From Emcibacter sp. SYSU 3D8 (lineage in GTDB: Bacteria; Pseudomonadota; Alphaproteobacteria; SMXS01): DNA of 64,000 nt. How positions within the stretch are numbered: position 1 is the stretch's first letter; the number at the start of each line of letters is the position of its first letter. Positions 21,498 to 33,087 of the stretch are shown here, in pieces. The notes beneath the pieces are model-generated. The model made no database searches, had not been told where the DNA came from, and worked only from the letters and a program-made list of their open reading frames with translations. The stretch is from NCBI RefSeq assembly GCF_039655875.1, contig NZ_JBBYXK010000002.1, forward strand, positions 186,001-250,000, given 5' to 3'. The position numbers were made by a program, and so were the translations under genes.

Positions 21498-23492
21498 ATG
21501 AACGAGACAGCCGTCCAGATGGTCACCAGCCGGGATATGGCCAACGCCATCCGGGCCCTATCGATGGACGCGGTTCAGGCCGCCAATTCCGGACATCCCG
21601 GCATGCCCATGGGCATGGCCGACGTCGCAACGGTACTGTTTACCCAGTTCCTGAAATACGACCCGCAGCATCCCGGCTGGGCCGACCGCGACCGCTTCGT
21701 GCTGTCGGCCGGCCACGGCTCCATGCTGCTCTACTCGCTGCTGCACCTGACCGGGTACGACAGCATCGGAATGGACGACATCCGCAATTTCCGCCAGCTC
21801 GGCAGCCCCTGCGCCGGCCACCCGGAATTCGGCCATGCCGCGGGCATCGAGACCACCACGGGTCCGCTGGGCCAGGGCATCGCCACCGCCGTCGGCATGG
21901 CGCTGGCCGAGCGGCTGCTGGCCGCCCGGTTCGGCGAACAGATCGTCGACCACCACACCTATGTGGTCGCGGGCGATGGCTGCCTGATGGAAGGCATCAG
22001 CCAGGAAGCGATCTCGCTGGCGGGTCACCTCAACCTGAACAAGCTGATCGTGCTGTGGGATGACAACCGCATCACCATCGACGGTCCCGTCGAATTGAGC
22101 AGCTCCGAGGATCAGGCCGCGCGCTTCCGCGCCGCCGGCTGGAACACCCTGGCCGTCGACGGCCACGACCAGGACGCGGTCGCCGAGGCGATCCGCACCG
22201 CCAGGGCATCGGACCGCCCGACCATGGTCGCCTGCCGGACCATCATCGGCTATGGCGCCCCGAACGTTCAGGGGACCTCGGCCACCCACGGCGCGGCGCT
22301 TGGCGACAAGGAAGTGGCGGCCGCCCGCGAGAATATGGGCTGGGCATCGCCGCCCTTCGAGATTCCCGCCGACATCATGTCGGCCTGGCGGTCCGCCGGC
22401 GCCCGCGGCGCCTCGGCGTTCCAGACCTGGCAAGGCCGTCTGGATGGCATCGAGGCCGGTCAGCGCGCCGAGTTCGAGCGGCGCCAGCGCGGCGCGTTGC
22501 CGCAGGACTTCGACGCCGCCATCAAGTCGTATATCGCCGACCTGATCGCCAAGCCCGCCAATGTGGCGACCCGCAAGTCGTCGGAAATGGCGCTCGAGAT
22601 CATCAACGGCGCGGTACCCGAGACGATCGGCGGCTCGGCCGACCTGACCGGCTCCAACAACACCAAGACCAAGGCCCAGGGCGTGGTCAAGCCGGGCGAC
22701 TTCACCGGCTCGTTCATCCATTACGGCATCCGCGAACACGGCATGGCCGCGGCCATGAACGGGATCGCGCTGCACGGTGGACTGATCCCCTACAGCGGCA
22801 CCTTCATGGTGTTCACCGATTATTGCCGGCCGGCAATCCGCCTGTCGGCGCTGATGTCGCTGCGGGTCATCTATGTCATGACCCATGATTCCATCGGCCT
22901 AGGCGAGGACGGCCCGACCCATCAGCCCGTCGAGCATCTGGCCAGCCTGCGCGCCATGCCGAACCTGAACGTGATGCGCCCGGCGGACGCGGTGGAAACC
23001 GCCGAATGCTGGCAGATTGCCCTGAAATCCTCGCACACGCCGTCGATTCTGGCGCTGAGCCGCCAGAATCTGCCGCAGCAGCGCCTGACTGTCGAAAGCG
23101 AAAATTTGTGCGCCCACGGCGCCTACGAATTGCTGCCGGCCGACGGTGCGGCGAAAGTCACCCTGTTCGCCAGCGGTTCGGAAGTGGCCATCGCCACCGA
23201 AGCCCGGACCAAATTGCAGGCCGAGGGCATTCCCACCCGCGTGGTGTCCGTGCCGTCTTTCGAGCTATTTGAGAGGCAATCGGATGTCTACCGCAAGCAG
23301 GTGCTGGGCGAAGGGACTGCCCGCGTCGCTGTCGAGGCGGGCGTGCGCCAGGGCTGGGAGCGGTTCATCGGCGACGGCGGCGGCTTCGTTGGCATGAGCA
23401 GCTTCGGCGCATCGGCGCCGATCAAGGCACTGTACGAGCATTTCGGCATCACCGCCGACAAGGTCGCCGCCGAGGCCAAGGCGCGTCTGTAA
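21498..23492 (+). CDS. tkt: Transketolase
   Basis: Transketolase (664 residues) moves two-carbon ketol units between sugar phosphates using thiamine diphosphate and links glycolysis to the pentose phosphate pathway. The start [19 protein letters not shown] is chosen on family grounds over an in-frame ATG 76 codons upstream. Visible are [14 protein letters not shown] near the N-terminus, the ThDP motif GDGCLMEG with the downstream DDNRITIDG, the pyrimidine-domain [11 protein letters not shown] containing the catalytic Glu, and [20 protein letters not shown]. It heads a plus-strand carbon-metabolism run with gap 29 bases downstream. Confidence 0.97.
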   Translation: MNETAVQMVTSRDMANAIRALSMDAVQAANSGHPGMPMGMADVATVLFTQFLKYDPQHPGWADRDRFVLSAGHGSMLLYSLLHLTGYDSIGMDDIRNFRQLGSPCAGHPEFGHAAGIETTTGPLGQGIATAVGMALAERLLAARFGEQIVDHHTYVVAGDGCLMEGISQEAISLAGHLNLNKLIVLWDDNRITIDGPVELSSSEDQAARFRAAGWNTLAVDGHDQDAVAEAIRTARASDRPTMVACRTIIGYGAPNVQGTSATHGAALGDKEVAAARENMGWASPPFEIPADIMSAWRSAGARGASAFQTWQGRLDGIEAGQRAEFERRQRGALPQDFDAAIKSYIADLIAKPANVATRKSSEMALEIINGAVPETIGGSADLTGSNNTKTKAQGVVKPGDFTGSFIHYGIREHGMAAAMNGIALHGGLIPYSGTFMVFTDYCRPAIRLSALMSLRVIYVMTHDSIGLGEDGPTHQPVEHLASLRAMPNLNVMRPADAVETAECWQIALKSSHTPSILALSRQNLPQQRLTVESENLCAHGAYELLPADGAAKVTLFASGSEVAIATEARTKLQAEGIPTRVVSVPSFELFERQSDVYRKQVLGEGTARVAVEAGVRQGWERFIGDGGGFVGMSSFGASAPIKALYEHFGITADKVAAEAKARL

Positions 23493-23521
23493 CAAGCATA
23501 TCAAGAGCGGAGAGAAGTAAT

Positions 23522-24535
23522 ATGACGGTTCGGGTTGCCATCAATGGTTTCGGCCGCATCGGCCGCCTCGTGCTGCGGGCGATCATCGAGAACAGCAAGA
23601 GCGATATCCAGGTCGTCGGCATCAACGACCTTGGCTCGGTCCAGGACAATGCGTTCCTGCTGAAATATGACAGCGTCCACGGCCCGTTCCCGGCGCCGAT
23701 CAATGTCGATGGCAACACCATGGACGTGGGCCAGGGCCCGATCCGCATCACCTCCGAGCGCGACCCCTCCAAGCTGCCGTGGAAGGAACTGAACGTCGAT
23801 ATCGCGTTCGAGTGCACCGGCATCTTCACCACCGGCGACAAGGCCGGCGCCCATCTCGCGGCCGGCGCCAGTAAGGTGCTGATCTCGGCGCCCGGCACCG
23901 ACATCGACCTGACCACGGTTTTTGGCGTGAACCACGACAAGATCCAGGCCGGGCACCGCATCATCTCCAACGCGTCGTGCACCACCAACTGCCTGGCGCC
24001 GGTCGCCAAGGTGCTGCATGAGGCGATCGGCATCGAGGCCGGCTTCATGACCACGGTGCACGCCTATACGGGCGACCAGAGCCTCGTCGACACCCTGCAC
24101 AAGGACCCGCGCCGCGCCCGTGCCGCCGCCATGTCGATGATCCCGTCGACCACCGGCGCGGCCAAGGCCGTCGGCCTGGTGCTGCCGGAGCTGGCCGGCA
24201 AGCTGGATGGCACCTCGATCCGCGTGCCGACGCCCAATGTCTCCATGATCGATCTGAAGTTCATCGCCAAGCGCGAGACCAGCGCCGAGGAGATCAACGA
24301 GGCGATCAAGCGGGCTGCCGGCGGCAACGACCCGCTGGGCCAGGTGCTGAACGCGGTCGACGAGCCCTGCGTCTCCATCGACTTCAACCACAACCCCGCC
24401 AGCTCCAGCTTCGACCTGACCCAGACCCAGGTGGTCTCGGGCAAGCTGGTGCGGGTGCTGAGCTGGTACGACAACGAATGGGGCTTCTCCAACCGTATGT
24501 CGGATACCGCCCGCATCATGGCCAGCCTGGGCTGA
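23522..24535 (+). CDS. gap: Glyceraldehyde-3-phosphate dehydrogenase
   Basis: GAPDH (337 residues) oxidises glyceraldehyde-3-phosphate to 1,3-bisphosphoglycerate with NAD+. The N-terminal [16 protein letters not shown] binds NAD; the catalytic nucleophile is Cys153 in SNASCTTN; the paired His lies in TVHAYTGDQ. Asp at VVGINDL (residue 36) suggests NAD rather than NADP preference. A good GGAGAGAAG site precedes the ATG, and pgk follows after four bases. Confidence 0.98.
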   Translation: MTVRVAINGFGRIGRLVLRAIIENSKSDIQVVGINDLGSVQDNAFLLKYDSVHGPFPAPINVDGNTMDVGQGPIRITSERDPSKLPWKELNVDIAFECTGIFTTGDKAGAHLAAGASKVLISAPGTDIDLTTVFGVNHDKIQAGHRIISNASCTTNCLAPVAKVLHEAIGIEAGFMTTVHAYTGDQSLVDTLHKDPRRARAAAMSMIPSTTGAAKAVGLVLPELAGKLDGTSIRVPTPNVSMIDLKFIAKRETSAEEINEAIKRAAGGNDPLGQVLNAVDEPCVSIDFNHNPASSSFDLTQTQVVSGKLVRVLSWYDNEWGFSNRMSDTARIMASLG

Positions 24536-24539
24536 TCAG

Positions 24540-25739
24540 ATGGCCGATAGCGGTCTGAAGCGCTTCAAGACCCTCGACGACCTCGACGTCGCCGGCAAGA
24601 CGGTACTGGTCCGCGCCGACCTCAACGTCCCCATGCGGGACGGTGAGGTCGGCGACGACACCCGCATCCGTTCGGTGGTGCCGACCCTGAAGGCGATCCT
24701 TGCCAGGGGAGGCAAGGTCGTGGTGCTGTCCCATTTCGGCCGGCCCAAGGGCAAGCGGTTGCCGGAAGCCTCGTTGCGTCCGGTGGCCGAGCCGCTGTCG
24801 CGGGCCCTCGGCCGGCCGGTGGCGTTCGCCGAGGACTGCATCGGTCCCGAGGCCAAAAAGGTCGTGAAGGGTCACGATGTGGTGCTGCTGGAGAACCTGC
24901 GCTACCACGCCGGCGAGGAAGCCAACGGCGAGGCGTTCGCGTCCAAGCTGGCCGAACTGGGCGACGCCTACGTCAATGACGGCTTCTCGGTTTCGCACCG
25001 CGCCCATGCCAGCGTCGATGCGATCACAAGGCTGCTGCCGTCGGCCGCCGGCCTGTCCATGCAGGCCGAGCTGGAGGCGCTGGAGAAGGCGCTGCACAAC
25101 CCCGACAGGCCGGTTGCGGCCATCGTCGGCGGCTCGAAAGTCTCGAGCAAGCTGGAAGTGCTGGGCGCGCTGGTGAACACGATGGACTATCTGATCATCG
25201 GCGGCGGCATGGCCAACACGTTCCTCTACGCCAAGGGCGTCGACGTAGGCGCCTCGCTCTGCGAAAAGGATCTCAAGGAACGGGCGCTGGAAATCCTGGC
25301 CCGTGCCCGGACCACGGCCTGCAAGATTTTGCTGCCCATCGACGCCGTGGTCGCGCAGGAGCTGGCGGCCAATGTGCCGGTGCGCGAAGTGCCCGTGCGC
25401 GAGGTCGAAAGCGACGATATGATCCTCGATGTCGGCTCCGACACCATCGAGGAACTGAAGCACGTGCTGCGCCGCTGCAAGACATTGCTGTGGAACGGGC
25501 CGCTGGGCGCGTTCGAGGTCCGCGGTTTCGATGTGGGCACGGTGGCGCTGGCGCGCGAAGCGGCCCGGCTTACCCGCGAAGGCAACCTGTTGTCTGTCGC
25601 GGGCGGCGGCGATACGGTTTCGGCACTGAACAATGCCGGCGTGTCGCATGATTTCAGCTATATCTCCACCGCGGGCGGCGCCTTCCTCGAATGGGTAGAG
25701 GGCAAGGAGCTGCCTGGCGTGAAGGCGCTGCAGGTTTGA
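24540..25739 (+). CDS. pgk: Phosphoglycerate kinase
   Basis: PGK (399 residues) transfers phosphate from 1,3-bisphosphoglycerate to ADP. The family pattern is complete: VLVRADLNVPM, the substrate-binding VVVLSHFGRPKGKR, LLENLRYHAGEEAN, YVNDGFSVSHRAHAS, the hinge AIVGGSKVSSKL and C-terminal GGGDTVSAL. It begins four bases after the gap stop, so the two are coupled. Fructose-bisphosphate aldolase follows after 34 bases. Confidence 0.98.
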   Translation: MADSGLKRFKTLDDLDVAGKTVLVRADLNVPMRDGEVGDDTRIRSVVPTLKAILARGGKVVVLSHFGRPKGKRLPEASLRPVAEPLSRALGRPVAFAEDCIGPEAKKVVKGHDVVLLENLRYHAGEEANGEAFASKLAELGDAYVNDGFSVSHRAHASVDAITRLLPSAAGLSMQAELEALEKALHNPDRPVAAIVGGSKVSSKLEVLGALVNTMDYLIIGGGMANTFLYAKGVDVGASLCEKDLKERALEILARARTTACKILLPIDAVVAQELAANVPVREVPVREVESDDMILDVGSDTIEELKHVLRRCKTLLWNGPLGAFEVRGFDVGTVALAREAARLTREGNLLSVAGGGDTVSALNNAGVSHDFSYISTAGGAFLEWVEGKELPGVKALQV

Positions 25740-25773
25740 AATTCCGAGTACAATTGGGTCAGGGAAGACACCG

Positions 25774-26694
25774 ATGAAAAGCACCCGTATCGTCAAGCAG
25801 ATCCTGGGCCACTACGAGTCCGATAATCCGGGCACCAAGGCCAATCTCAACCGTATCCTGATGACCGGCAAGCTGGGCGGCACCGGCAAGCTGGTGATCC
25901 TGCCGGTCGACCAGGGCTTCGAGCACGGTCCCGCGCGTAGCTTCGCGCCGAATCCGCCCGCCTATGACCCACACTACCATTTCCAGCTTGCCATCGATGC
26001 AGGCCTCAACGCCTTCGCCACGCCGCTGGGCATGATGGAAGCGGGCGCCGACACCTTCGCCGGCCAGATCCCGACCATCCTGAAGGTCAATTCGTCCAAC
26101 TCGCTGGCCGACGCCAAGGACCAGGCCATCACCGGCAGCGTCAACGACGCGCTGCGGCTGGGCTGTTCGGCCATCGGCTTCACCATCTATCCCGGCTCGG
26201 AATATTGCTTCGAGATGATGGAAGAGATTCGCGAGATGGCCGACGAGGCCAAGTCGGTCGGCCTCGCCGTGGTGATCTGGTCCTATCCGCGCGGCGGCGA
26301 CATCTCCAAGGAAGGCGAAACCGCCATGGACATCTGCGCCTATGCGGCGCACATGGCCGCGCTTCTGGGCGCCCACATCATCAAGGTGAAGCTGCCCAGC
26401 GACCATCTGGAGCAGAAGGAAGCCCGCGCGGTCTACGAAAAGCAGAAGATCGACCTGTCGAGCATGGCGGCGCGCGTGAAGCACGTCATGCAGTCGTCGT
26501 TCAACGGCCGCCGCATCGTGGTGTTCTCGGGCGGCGCAGCCAAGGGTGCGGATTCGGTCTTTGACGACGCCCGCGCCATCCGCGACGGCGGCGGCAACGG
26601 CTCGATCATCGGCCGCAACACGTTCCAGCGGCCGCGCGACGAAGCCATCGCCATGCTGAGCACCATCATCCGCATCTATCAGGGCAAGGAATGA
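25774..26694 (+). CDS. fba: Class I fructose-bisphosphate aldolase (FbaB/DhnA type)
   Basis: The 306-residue protein belongs to the archaeal/DhnA-type class I aldolases, which use a Schiff-base lysine and no metal. The lysine is probably that of [10 protein letters not shown] (about residue 208). [31 protein letters not shown] and [10 protein letters not shown] (C-terminal phosphate-binding loop) fit the family. It shares its stop with the thiE start (ATGA overlap). Being placed with tkt, gap and pgk supports a role in glycolysis/gluconeogenesis. Confidence 0.95.
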   Translation: MKSTRIVKQILGHYESDNPGTKANLNRILMTGKLGGTGKLVILPVDQGFEHGPARSFAPNPPAYDPHYHFQLAIDAGLNAFATPLGMMEAGADTFAGQIPTILKVNSSNSLADAKDQAITGSVNDALRLGCSAIGFTIYPGSEYCFEMMEEIREMADEAKSVGLAVVIWSYPRGGDISKEGETAMDICAYAAHMAALLGAHIIKVKLPSDHLEQKEARAVYEKQKIDLSSMAARVKHVMQSSFNGRRIVVFSGGAAKGADSVFDDARAIRDGGGNGSIIGRNTFQRPRDEAIAMLSTIIRIYQGKE

Positions 26695-27338
26695 GCGCCG
26701 CGGGACGAGAGCGTACGCGGCTGTATCTGATCACGCCGCCGCGGATCGACCCCGTCCCGTTTTCCGAAACCCTGGCGAAGGCGCTGGATGCCGGCGACGC
26801 CGCCTGCCTCCAGCTTCGCCTTAAGGAAGTGCCCGAAGACGAGGTGCGCCGGGCGGCGGATATCCTGCTGCCGGTCTGCCAGGCCTATGACGTGGCGCTG
26901 CTGATCAACGACGACCCGAGGATGGCCGCTGCGGTGGGGGCGGATGGCTGTCATGTCGGCCAGGAAGACATGTCCTACAGGGACGCGCGCAAGCTGCTGG
27001 GGCCGGATGCCATCATCGGCGTCACCTGCCACGACAGCCGGCATCTGGCCATGGAAGCGGGCGAGCAAGGCGCGGACTACGTGGCGTTCGGCGCGTTCTT
27101 TCCGACCGCCACCAAGACGCCCAAATCCACCGCCGGGCTCGATCTGCTGACCTGGTGGCAGGAACTGATGGAGATCCCCTGCGTCGCCATCGGCGGCATC
27201 ACGGCGGAGAACTGCCGCCCGCTCGTCGAGGCCGGCGCCGACTTCATCGCCGTCGCGGCCGGCGTCTGGGGTGACGAAGCGGGTCCGGCGGACGCCGTGA
27301 AGCGCTTCAACGCGATTTTCGACGAGATCACCGGCTGA
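26691..27338 (+). CDS. thiE: Thiamine-phosphate synthase family protein
   Basis: ThiE joins HMP-diphosphate with thiazole phosphate to give thiamine phosphate. The 215-residue TIM barrel shows LYLITPP, LQLRLKE (substrate phosphate), [37 protein letters not shown] and [10 protein letters not shown]. The usual ThiE loop differs slightly (GVTCHD in place of GVSTH), so a divergent ThiE or an alphaproteobacterial ThiE-like subfamily are both possible. It overlaps fba by four bases and is far from thiD in this window; no TPP riboswitch is visible. Confidence 0.8.
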   Translation: MSAAGRERTRLYLITPPRIDPVPFSETLAKALDAGDAACLQLRLKEVPEDEVRRAADILLPVCQAYDVALLINDDPRMAAAVGADGCHVGQEDMSYRDARKLLGPDAIIGVTCHDSRHLAMEAGEQGADYVAFGAFFPTATKTPKSTAGLDLLTWWQELMEIPCVAIGGITAENCRPLVEAGADFIAVAAGVWGDEAGPADAVKRFNAIFDEITG

Positions 27339-27383
27339 ACCGACGCCGCCCGTCTGGCCATGGCAGCAACCGGAATCCCGGCA

Positions 27384-27412
27384 TTGCCTCCCCCTACCCA
27401 TGCTCCTATAGT
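27384..27412 (+). promoter_or_regulatory. Promoter candidate for efp
   Basis: TTGCCT (27384-27389), 17-base spacer, TATAGT (27407-27412), in the 115-base gap between thiE and efp. The predicted leader is about 35 bases. Confidence 0.5.
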
Positions 27413-27453
27413 CCGCGCCGCTCCGGGAACCCGTGCGAGGAACGCTTCAGGTC

Positions 27454-28014
27454 ATGAAAGTCAACGGCAACGCGATCAAGCCCGGCTACATCATCGAGCA
27501 CAATGGCGGGCTGTGGCGGGCGGTGAAGACCGAGCACACCCAGCCCGGCAAGGGCGGCGCCTATCTGCAGGTGGAACTGAAGAACATCCGCGACGGATCG
27601 AAGCTGAACGAGCGTTTCCGCGCCGCCGAGTCCGTCGACCGGGTTCAGCTTGAGCTGCGGCCGTTCCAGTATCTGTTCGGCGATGACGACAACCTGACCT
27701 TCATGAACACCGAGAACTACGAGCAGGTCACCGTCGCCCGCGAACTGGCCGGCGAACAGGTCGTGTTCCTGCAGGACGGCATGTCCGTCGAGATCGAGTT
27801 CTACGAAGACGAGCCGCTCTCCTTGCGCATGCCTGACAAGGTGACGCTGGAAGTGGCTCAGACCGAGCCGGTAGTCCGCGGCCAGACCGCCGCCAATTCC
27901 AACAAGCCGGCGATCCTGGAGAATGGCGTGCGCGTCTCCGTGCCGCCGTTCATCGGCATCGGCGACCGGGTCATCGTCAACACCGAAACCTTTTCCTACA
28001 GCGAAAGAGCATAA
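27454..28014 (+). CDS. efp: Translation elongation factor P
   Basis: EF-P (186 residues) relieves ribosomes stalled at consecutive prolines. The start MKVNGNAIKPG is chosen over one seven codons upstream to match the family. Domain I has the tip loop TQPGKGGAY with Lys33 at the position modified by EpmA/EpmB in E. coli; whether the modification enzymes exist in this genome cannot be seen here. The C-terminal signature region, PPFIGIGDRVIVNTETFSYSERA, written only partly in databases as the EF-P signature, closes the protein. suhB follows after eight bases. Confidence 0.97.
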   Translation: MKVNGNAIKPGYIIEHNGGLWRAVKTEHTQPGKGGAYLQVELKNIRDGSKLNERFRAAESVDRVQLELRPFQYLFGDDDNLTFMNTENYEQVTVARELAGEQVVFLQDGMSVEIEFYEDEPLSLRMPDKVTLEVAQTEPVVRGQTAANSNKPAILENGVRVSVPPFIGIGDRVIVNTETFSYSERA

Positions 28015-28022
28015 GCAAAAGA

Positions 28023-28856
28023 ATGGCCGTCAAATCCGCCATCATCAACGTCATGGTCGGCGCCGCCCTGAAGGCCGGCCCGCAACTCGCCCGCGACTTC
28101 GGCGAGGTCGAGCAGCTTCAGGTATCCAAGAAAGGCCCATCGGACTTCGTGTCCATGGCCGACCTGAAGGCCGAGAAGACCCTGCACCGCGAACTGAGCA
28201 AGGCGCGGCCCGACTTCGGCTTCCTGATGGAAGAACAGGGCGTGCGCGAAGGCGCCGACAGCACCCAGCGCTGGATCATCGATCCGCTCGACGGCACCAC
28301 CAATTTCCTGCACGGCATCCCGCATTTCGCCATCTCCATCGGCTACGAGAGCAACGGCGAGATTCTGGCCGGGGTGATCTATGACCCGATCAAGAACGAG
28401 ATGTTCTGGGCCGAACGCGGCCGCGGCGCGTGGATGAACGACAAGCGCCTGCGCGTCTCCAGCCGGTCCGACCTGTCGGAGGCGGTGCTGGCGACCGGCA
28501 TCCCTCATCATGGACGCGGCAACACCCGGGAGTTCCTTGCCATGTCCGAGATCTTCATGGCGCGCACCGCCGGTATCCGGCGCTTCGGCGCGGCGGCGCT
28601 CGACCTGGCCTATGTGGCCGCCGGGCGCTACGAGGGCTACTGGGAACTGGATCTGAAGCCGTGGGACGTGGCGGCGGGCGCGATCATCGTGAGGGAAGCA
28701 GGCGGCTTCATTACCGACTATGCCGGCCGCGACCGCGCAGTGCAGAGCGGTGAGGTTCTGGCGGCCAACGACCATCTTCACCCCGCGCTGGTCAAGCTGA
28801 TCTCGGACGCGCGGCGCGACGTTGCGGCACGCACCGCAAAGACGGCCTCGAATTAG
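28023..28856 (+). CDS. suhB: Inositol monophosphatase family protein SuhB
   Basis: The 277-residue protein is a Mg2+-dependent, lithium-sensitive-type phosphatase of the IMPase family. Metal-binding motifs are EEQG (residues about 71-74), IDPLDGTTNFLHG (about 88-100) and the C-terminal ELDLKPWDVAAGAIIVREAGG. In E. coli SuhB also joins the rRNA antitermination complex; that role cannot be inferred from sequence here. The start is eight bases after efp, and the next gene is an OmpA-like protein, an arrangement seen in other alphaproteobacteria. Confidence 0.94.
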   Translation: MAVKSAIINVMVGAALKAGPQLARDFGEVEQLQVSKKGPSDFVSMADLKAEKTLHRELSKARPDFGFLMEEQGVREGADSTQRWIIDPLDGTTNFLHGIPHFAISIGYESNGEILAGVIYDPIKNEMFWAERGRGAWMNDKRLRVSSRSDLSEAVLATGIPHHGRGNTREFLAMSEIFMARTAGIRRFGAAALDLAYVAAGRYEGYWELDLKPWDVAAGAIIVREAGGFITDYAGRDRAVQSGEVLAANDHLHPALVKLISDARRDVAARTAKTASN

Positions 28857-28871
28857 CCGGTTTCGCACCCT

Positions 28872-29393
28872 ATGTCCCGAGACATGACACATCATGTTTT
28901 CCGTTCGGGACTGCTGGCCCTCGCTCTCGCCGCCGCGCCGCTCGCTTGCGCCGCGGCGCAGGAAGGCGATGGCATCGACATCAACATGGATGCGCTGAAG
29001 AATCGCCCCACCGATACGCCGCCGCCGCAAGCCGCGCCGGCGACCGCAGCGCCGGAATCCACCAAGCCGGCCAAGGTGAAGACATTCACCGGCCGGTCGG
29101 TGATGGTGCTGTTCGAGCCCGGCAGCGCGGCGCTCGAGGCAGGCGCCACCAGGAGACTCGACGAGATCGCCGCCCAATCCGGCAGCCAGCGGCTGGAGCT
29201 GAAGGCCTATGCCGGCACGGAAAAGCAGTCGGCCAGCGATACCCGCCGCCTGGCGCTGCAGCGCGCCATCGCCGTGCGCGGCTACCTGATGGGCAAGGGC
29301 ATGGACGGCACCCGCATCGCCGTACGGCCGCAAGGCCCGGCCCATGACGGCCAGGCGCCCGAGCGGGTCGACGTCAGGTTCCTGCAGGAATAA
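28872..29393 (+). CDS. Secreted OmpA-domain-like protein
   Basis: A 173-residue exported protein: an N-terminal signal peptide ending near CAAAQ (about residue 30), a Pro/Ala-rich linker (about 48-70) and a C-terminal OmpA-like domain (about 73-173: VMVLFEPGSAALEAGATRRLDEIA, LELKAYAG, RRLALQRAIAVRGYLMGKGM, IAVRPQGP). The usual peptidoglycan-binding DxxG/NxxLSxxRA pattern is degenerate, so binding to diaminopimelate is uncertain. A second in-frame ATG at 28884 is an alternative start. It is 15 bases from suhB and ends the plus-strand run. Confidence 0.75.
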   Translation: MSRDMTHHVFRSGLLALALAAAPLACAAAQEGDGIDINMDALKNRPTDTPPPQAAPATAAPESTKPAKVKTFTGRSVMVLFEPGSAALEAGATRRLDEIAAQSGSQRLELKAYAGTEKQSASDTRRLALQRAIAVRGYLMGKGMDGTRIAVRPQGPAHDGQAPERVDVRFLQE

Positions 29394-29448
29394 CCCGGAA
29401 CGGCGCAGGCGCGGTTCACCGTGCCGGAAACGCCGGGATCAGGCCCCT

Positions 29449-31281
<1,833 letters not shown>

Positions 31282-31307
31282 GCGCTCACTTTCCGTTGCC
31301 GTGCCTC

Positions 31308-31337
31308 CCTATATCAGTAGTGTAGGTGAAACACCAA
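31308..31337 (-). promoter_or_regulatory. Promoter candidate for the ABC exporter
   Basis: Minus strand: TTGGTG (31332-31337), 18-base spacer, TATAGG (31308-31313), 27 bases before the exporter ATG. Moderate match only. Confidence 0.35.
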
Positions 31338-31370
31338 TGCGGCAGACCCTTGCGGCGCTGCACATCGGGG

Positions 31371-31399
31371 TTGCGGAGCCAGATTGGCTCGTCTATATA
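31371..31399 (+). promoter_or_regulatory. Promoter of rpmE
   Basis: TTGCGG (31371-31376), 17-base spacer, TATATA (31394-31399), giving a predicted start near 31406 and a leader of about 20 bases for the ribosomal-protein gene. Confidence 0.55.
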
Positions 31400-31427
31400 G
31401 CGCCCTCGACTTTTACCGGAGCTGACC

Positions 31428-31646
31428 ATGAAAACCGGCATTCACCCGGACTACCACACGATCAAGATCGTGATGACCGACGGCACCACCTTCAACACCC
31501 GTTCGACAATGGGTAGCGAGGGCGACACGCTGACGCTCGACATCGATCCCAAGTCGCATCCGGCCTGGACGGGTGGCGTACAGCGCGTGCTCGAAACCGG
31601 TCAGGTGGCGAAGTTCAACAAGCGTTTCGCGAATCTCGGCCTCTAA
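31428..31646 (+). CDS. rpmE: 50S ribosomal protein L31
   Basis: L31 bridges the ribosomal subunits. The 72-residue protein has the alphaproteobacterial pattern [18 protein letters not shown] and [13 protein letters not shown]. It contains no cysteine, so it is of the zinc-free (C-minus) kind; no zinc-binding paralogue is in the window. It is a single-gene transcript: its own promoter upstream and a strong intrinsic terminator 25 bases after the stop. Confidence 0.97.
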   Translation: MKTGIHPDYHTIKIVMTDGTTFNTRSTMGSEGDTLTLDIDPKSHPAWTGGVQRVLETGQVAKFNKRFANLGL

Positions 31647-31671
31647 GCAGGTCAACATCACTGAATTTGGG

Positions 31672-31701
31672 AACGGCGCCGCAAGGTGCCGTTTCTTTTT
31701 T
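31672..31701 (+). terminator. Intrinsic terminator of rpmE
   Basis: A 9-bp stem with one G-T pair (arms 31672-31680 and 31685-31693), GCAA loop and a T-rich tail TCTTTTTT (31694-31701). This is the clearest intrinsic terminator in the window. Confidence 0.92.
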
Positions 31702-31776
31702 GTGCCGCACAGCCGGCTACCGCATACTACGGGGCATTGACGCCGGTTCGGGGAGAACCGGCCGGGAAAAGGGGAA

Positions 31777-33087
31777 GTGATGATGAATCGCCTTTTGGGC
31801 GCATTGCCCGTTCTCGCCTTTTTGCTGATTTTTTCCTTGTCCACCGGCGCCCTGGCAGCAGGCTTGCCTGCGGCGCCGCCCGCGCAACTGGGTTTCTCGC
31901 CCGAGCGGCTGAAGCGCATCGATGCGCTGATGCAGCGCTATACAGAACAACAGAAACTCGCCGGCATGACCATCGCCATCGCCCGCGACGGCAAGCTCGC
32001 CTATCTGCACTCCGAAGGGATGGCCGACATCGCGGCCGGGCGTCCGATCCGGCAGGACACCATCTTCCGCTTCTATTCCATGTCCAAGCCGATCACCGCG
32101 GTGGCCGCCCTCCAGCTTGTCGAGCAAGGCAAATTGCGGCTCGACGACGCGCTTGCCGAGCACCTGCCCGAGTTCAGGGACGTGAAGGTGTATGCCGGCG
32201 AGAATGCCGACGGCAGCATGAAGCTGGAGGCGCCCGCAAAGCCGATCCGTATCCGCGACCTGTTCACCCATACGTCGGGCTTCACCTATGCCGGGATGTT
32301 CGACCAGACGCCGGTTGGCGCCGCCTACGAAACGGCGGACATCATGCGCGCCGACCGCACGCTGCAAGAGTTCAGCAAGGTGATCGCCGGACTGCCGCTG
32401 ACCATCCAGCCGCAGACCACCTACAATTACGGCGTCTCGACCGACATATTGGGCCGTGTCATCGAGGTGGTGTCGGGCGAACCGTTCGATGCCTATCTCA
32501 GGGCGCATGTCTTCGAGCCGCTGGGCATGGCCGACACCGCTTTCACCGTGCCCGCCGACAAGCTGGAGCGCTTTGCCGAGATCTATGAGGCGAAGCCCGG
32601 CGGCGGCCTGCAGCCGGTCGCGGACGACGAGGTCCGCACACGGTTCCGTGCGGATGCAGGCGCCCGGCTCAATTCGGGCGGCGGCGGCCTCACCTCCACC
32701 GTCGGCGATTATCTGCGGTTCAGCCAGATGCTGCTCAATGGCGGCGAACTGGACGGCGTGCGCATCCTCGGCCCCAAGACCGTGGCGCTGATGACCGCCC
32801 CTGCGCTGCCCATGGACCGGATGGGCGCGATGGCCGCCTTCATGCCAGGCTATACCACGGGCCTCGGGGTCGCCGTGCTGGTCGACCTGGGGCGCTCGGA
32901 GTTGCCCGGCTCGGTCGGCGAGTTCAACTGGGCCGGGGCGGCCAGCACCTATTTCTTCATCGATCCGAAGGAAAAGCTGATCGCGATCCTGCTCACCCAG
33001 CACTTTCCCCCGACCCAGTATCCGCTGCGCGAGGAACTGAAGGCGATCACCTACCAGGCACTGGTGGAGGCGCGCGATGTGGACTAG
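31777..33087 (+). CDS. Serine hydrolase, beta-lactamase/family VIII esterase fold, paralogue 1
   Basis: A 436-residue exported protein with signal peptide (about 1-28). The nucleophile motif is S101-M-S-K104 (SxxK), the general-base Tyr lies in YNYGVSTDILGR, and NWAGAAST replaces the KTG triad of beta-lactamases, as in family VIII carboxylesterases. LNSGGGGLTSTVGDYLRFSQMLLNGGEL is typical of PF00144. An ester or amide hydrolase in the periplasm is likely; the substrate is unknown. It is the first of three tandem paralogues and overlaps the next by 11 bases. Confidence 0.88.
   Translation: MMMNRLLGALPVLAFLLIFSLSTGALAAGLPAAPPAQLGFSPERLKRIDALMQRYTEQQKLAGMTIAIARDGKLAYLHSEGMADIAAGRPIRQDTIFRFYSMSKPITAVAALQLVEQGKLRLDDALAEHLPEFRDVKVYAGENADGSMKLEAPAKPIRIRDLFTHTSGFTYAGMFDQTPVGAAYETADIMRADRTLQEFSKVIAGLPLTIQPQTTYNYGVSTDILGRVIEVVSGEPFDAYLRAHVFEPLGMADTAFTVPADKLERFAEIYEAKPGGGLQPVADDEVRTRFRADAGARLNSGGGGLTSTVGDYLRFSQMLLNGGELDGVRILGPKTVALMTAPALPMDRMGAMAAFMPGYTTGLGVAVLVDLGRSELPGSVGEFNWAGAASTYFFIDPKEKLIAILLTQHFPPTQYPLREELKAITYQALVEARDVD

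Noticed and set aside
26695-27453. TPP riboswitch near thiE or thiD
   Set aside because: thiE overlaps fba and thiD follows glmM by seven bases; neither has a leader, and no THI-box-like sequence was found.
27996-28022. suhB-associated small RNA
   Set aside because: Only eight bases separate efp and suhB, leaving no room for it here.
29394-29448. Bidirectional terminator between the OmpA-like and ABC exporter genes
   Set aside because: Short GC inverted repeats are present, but loops are poor and there is no T-run on either strand.
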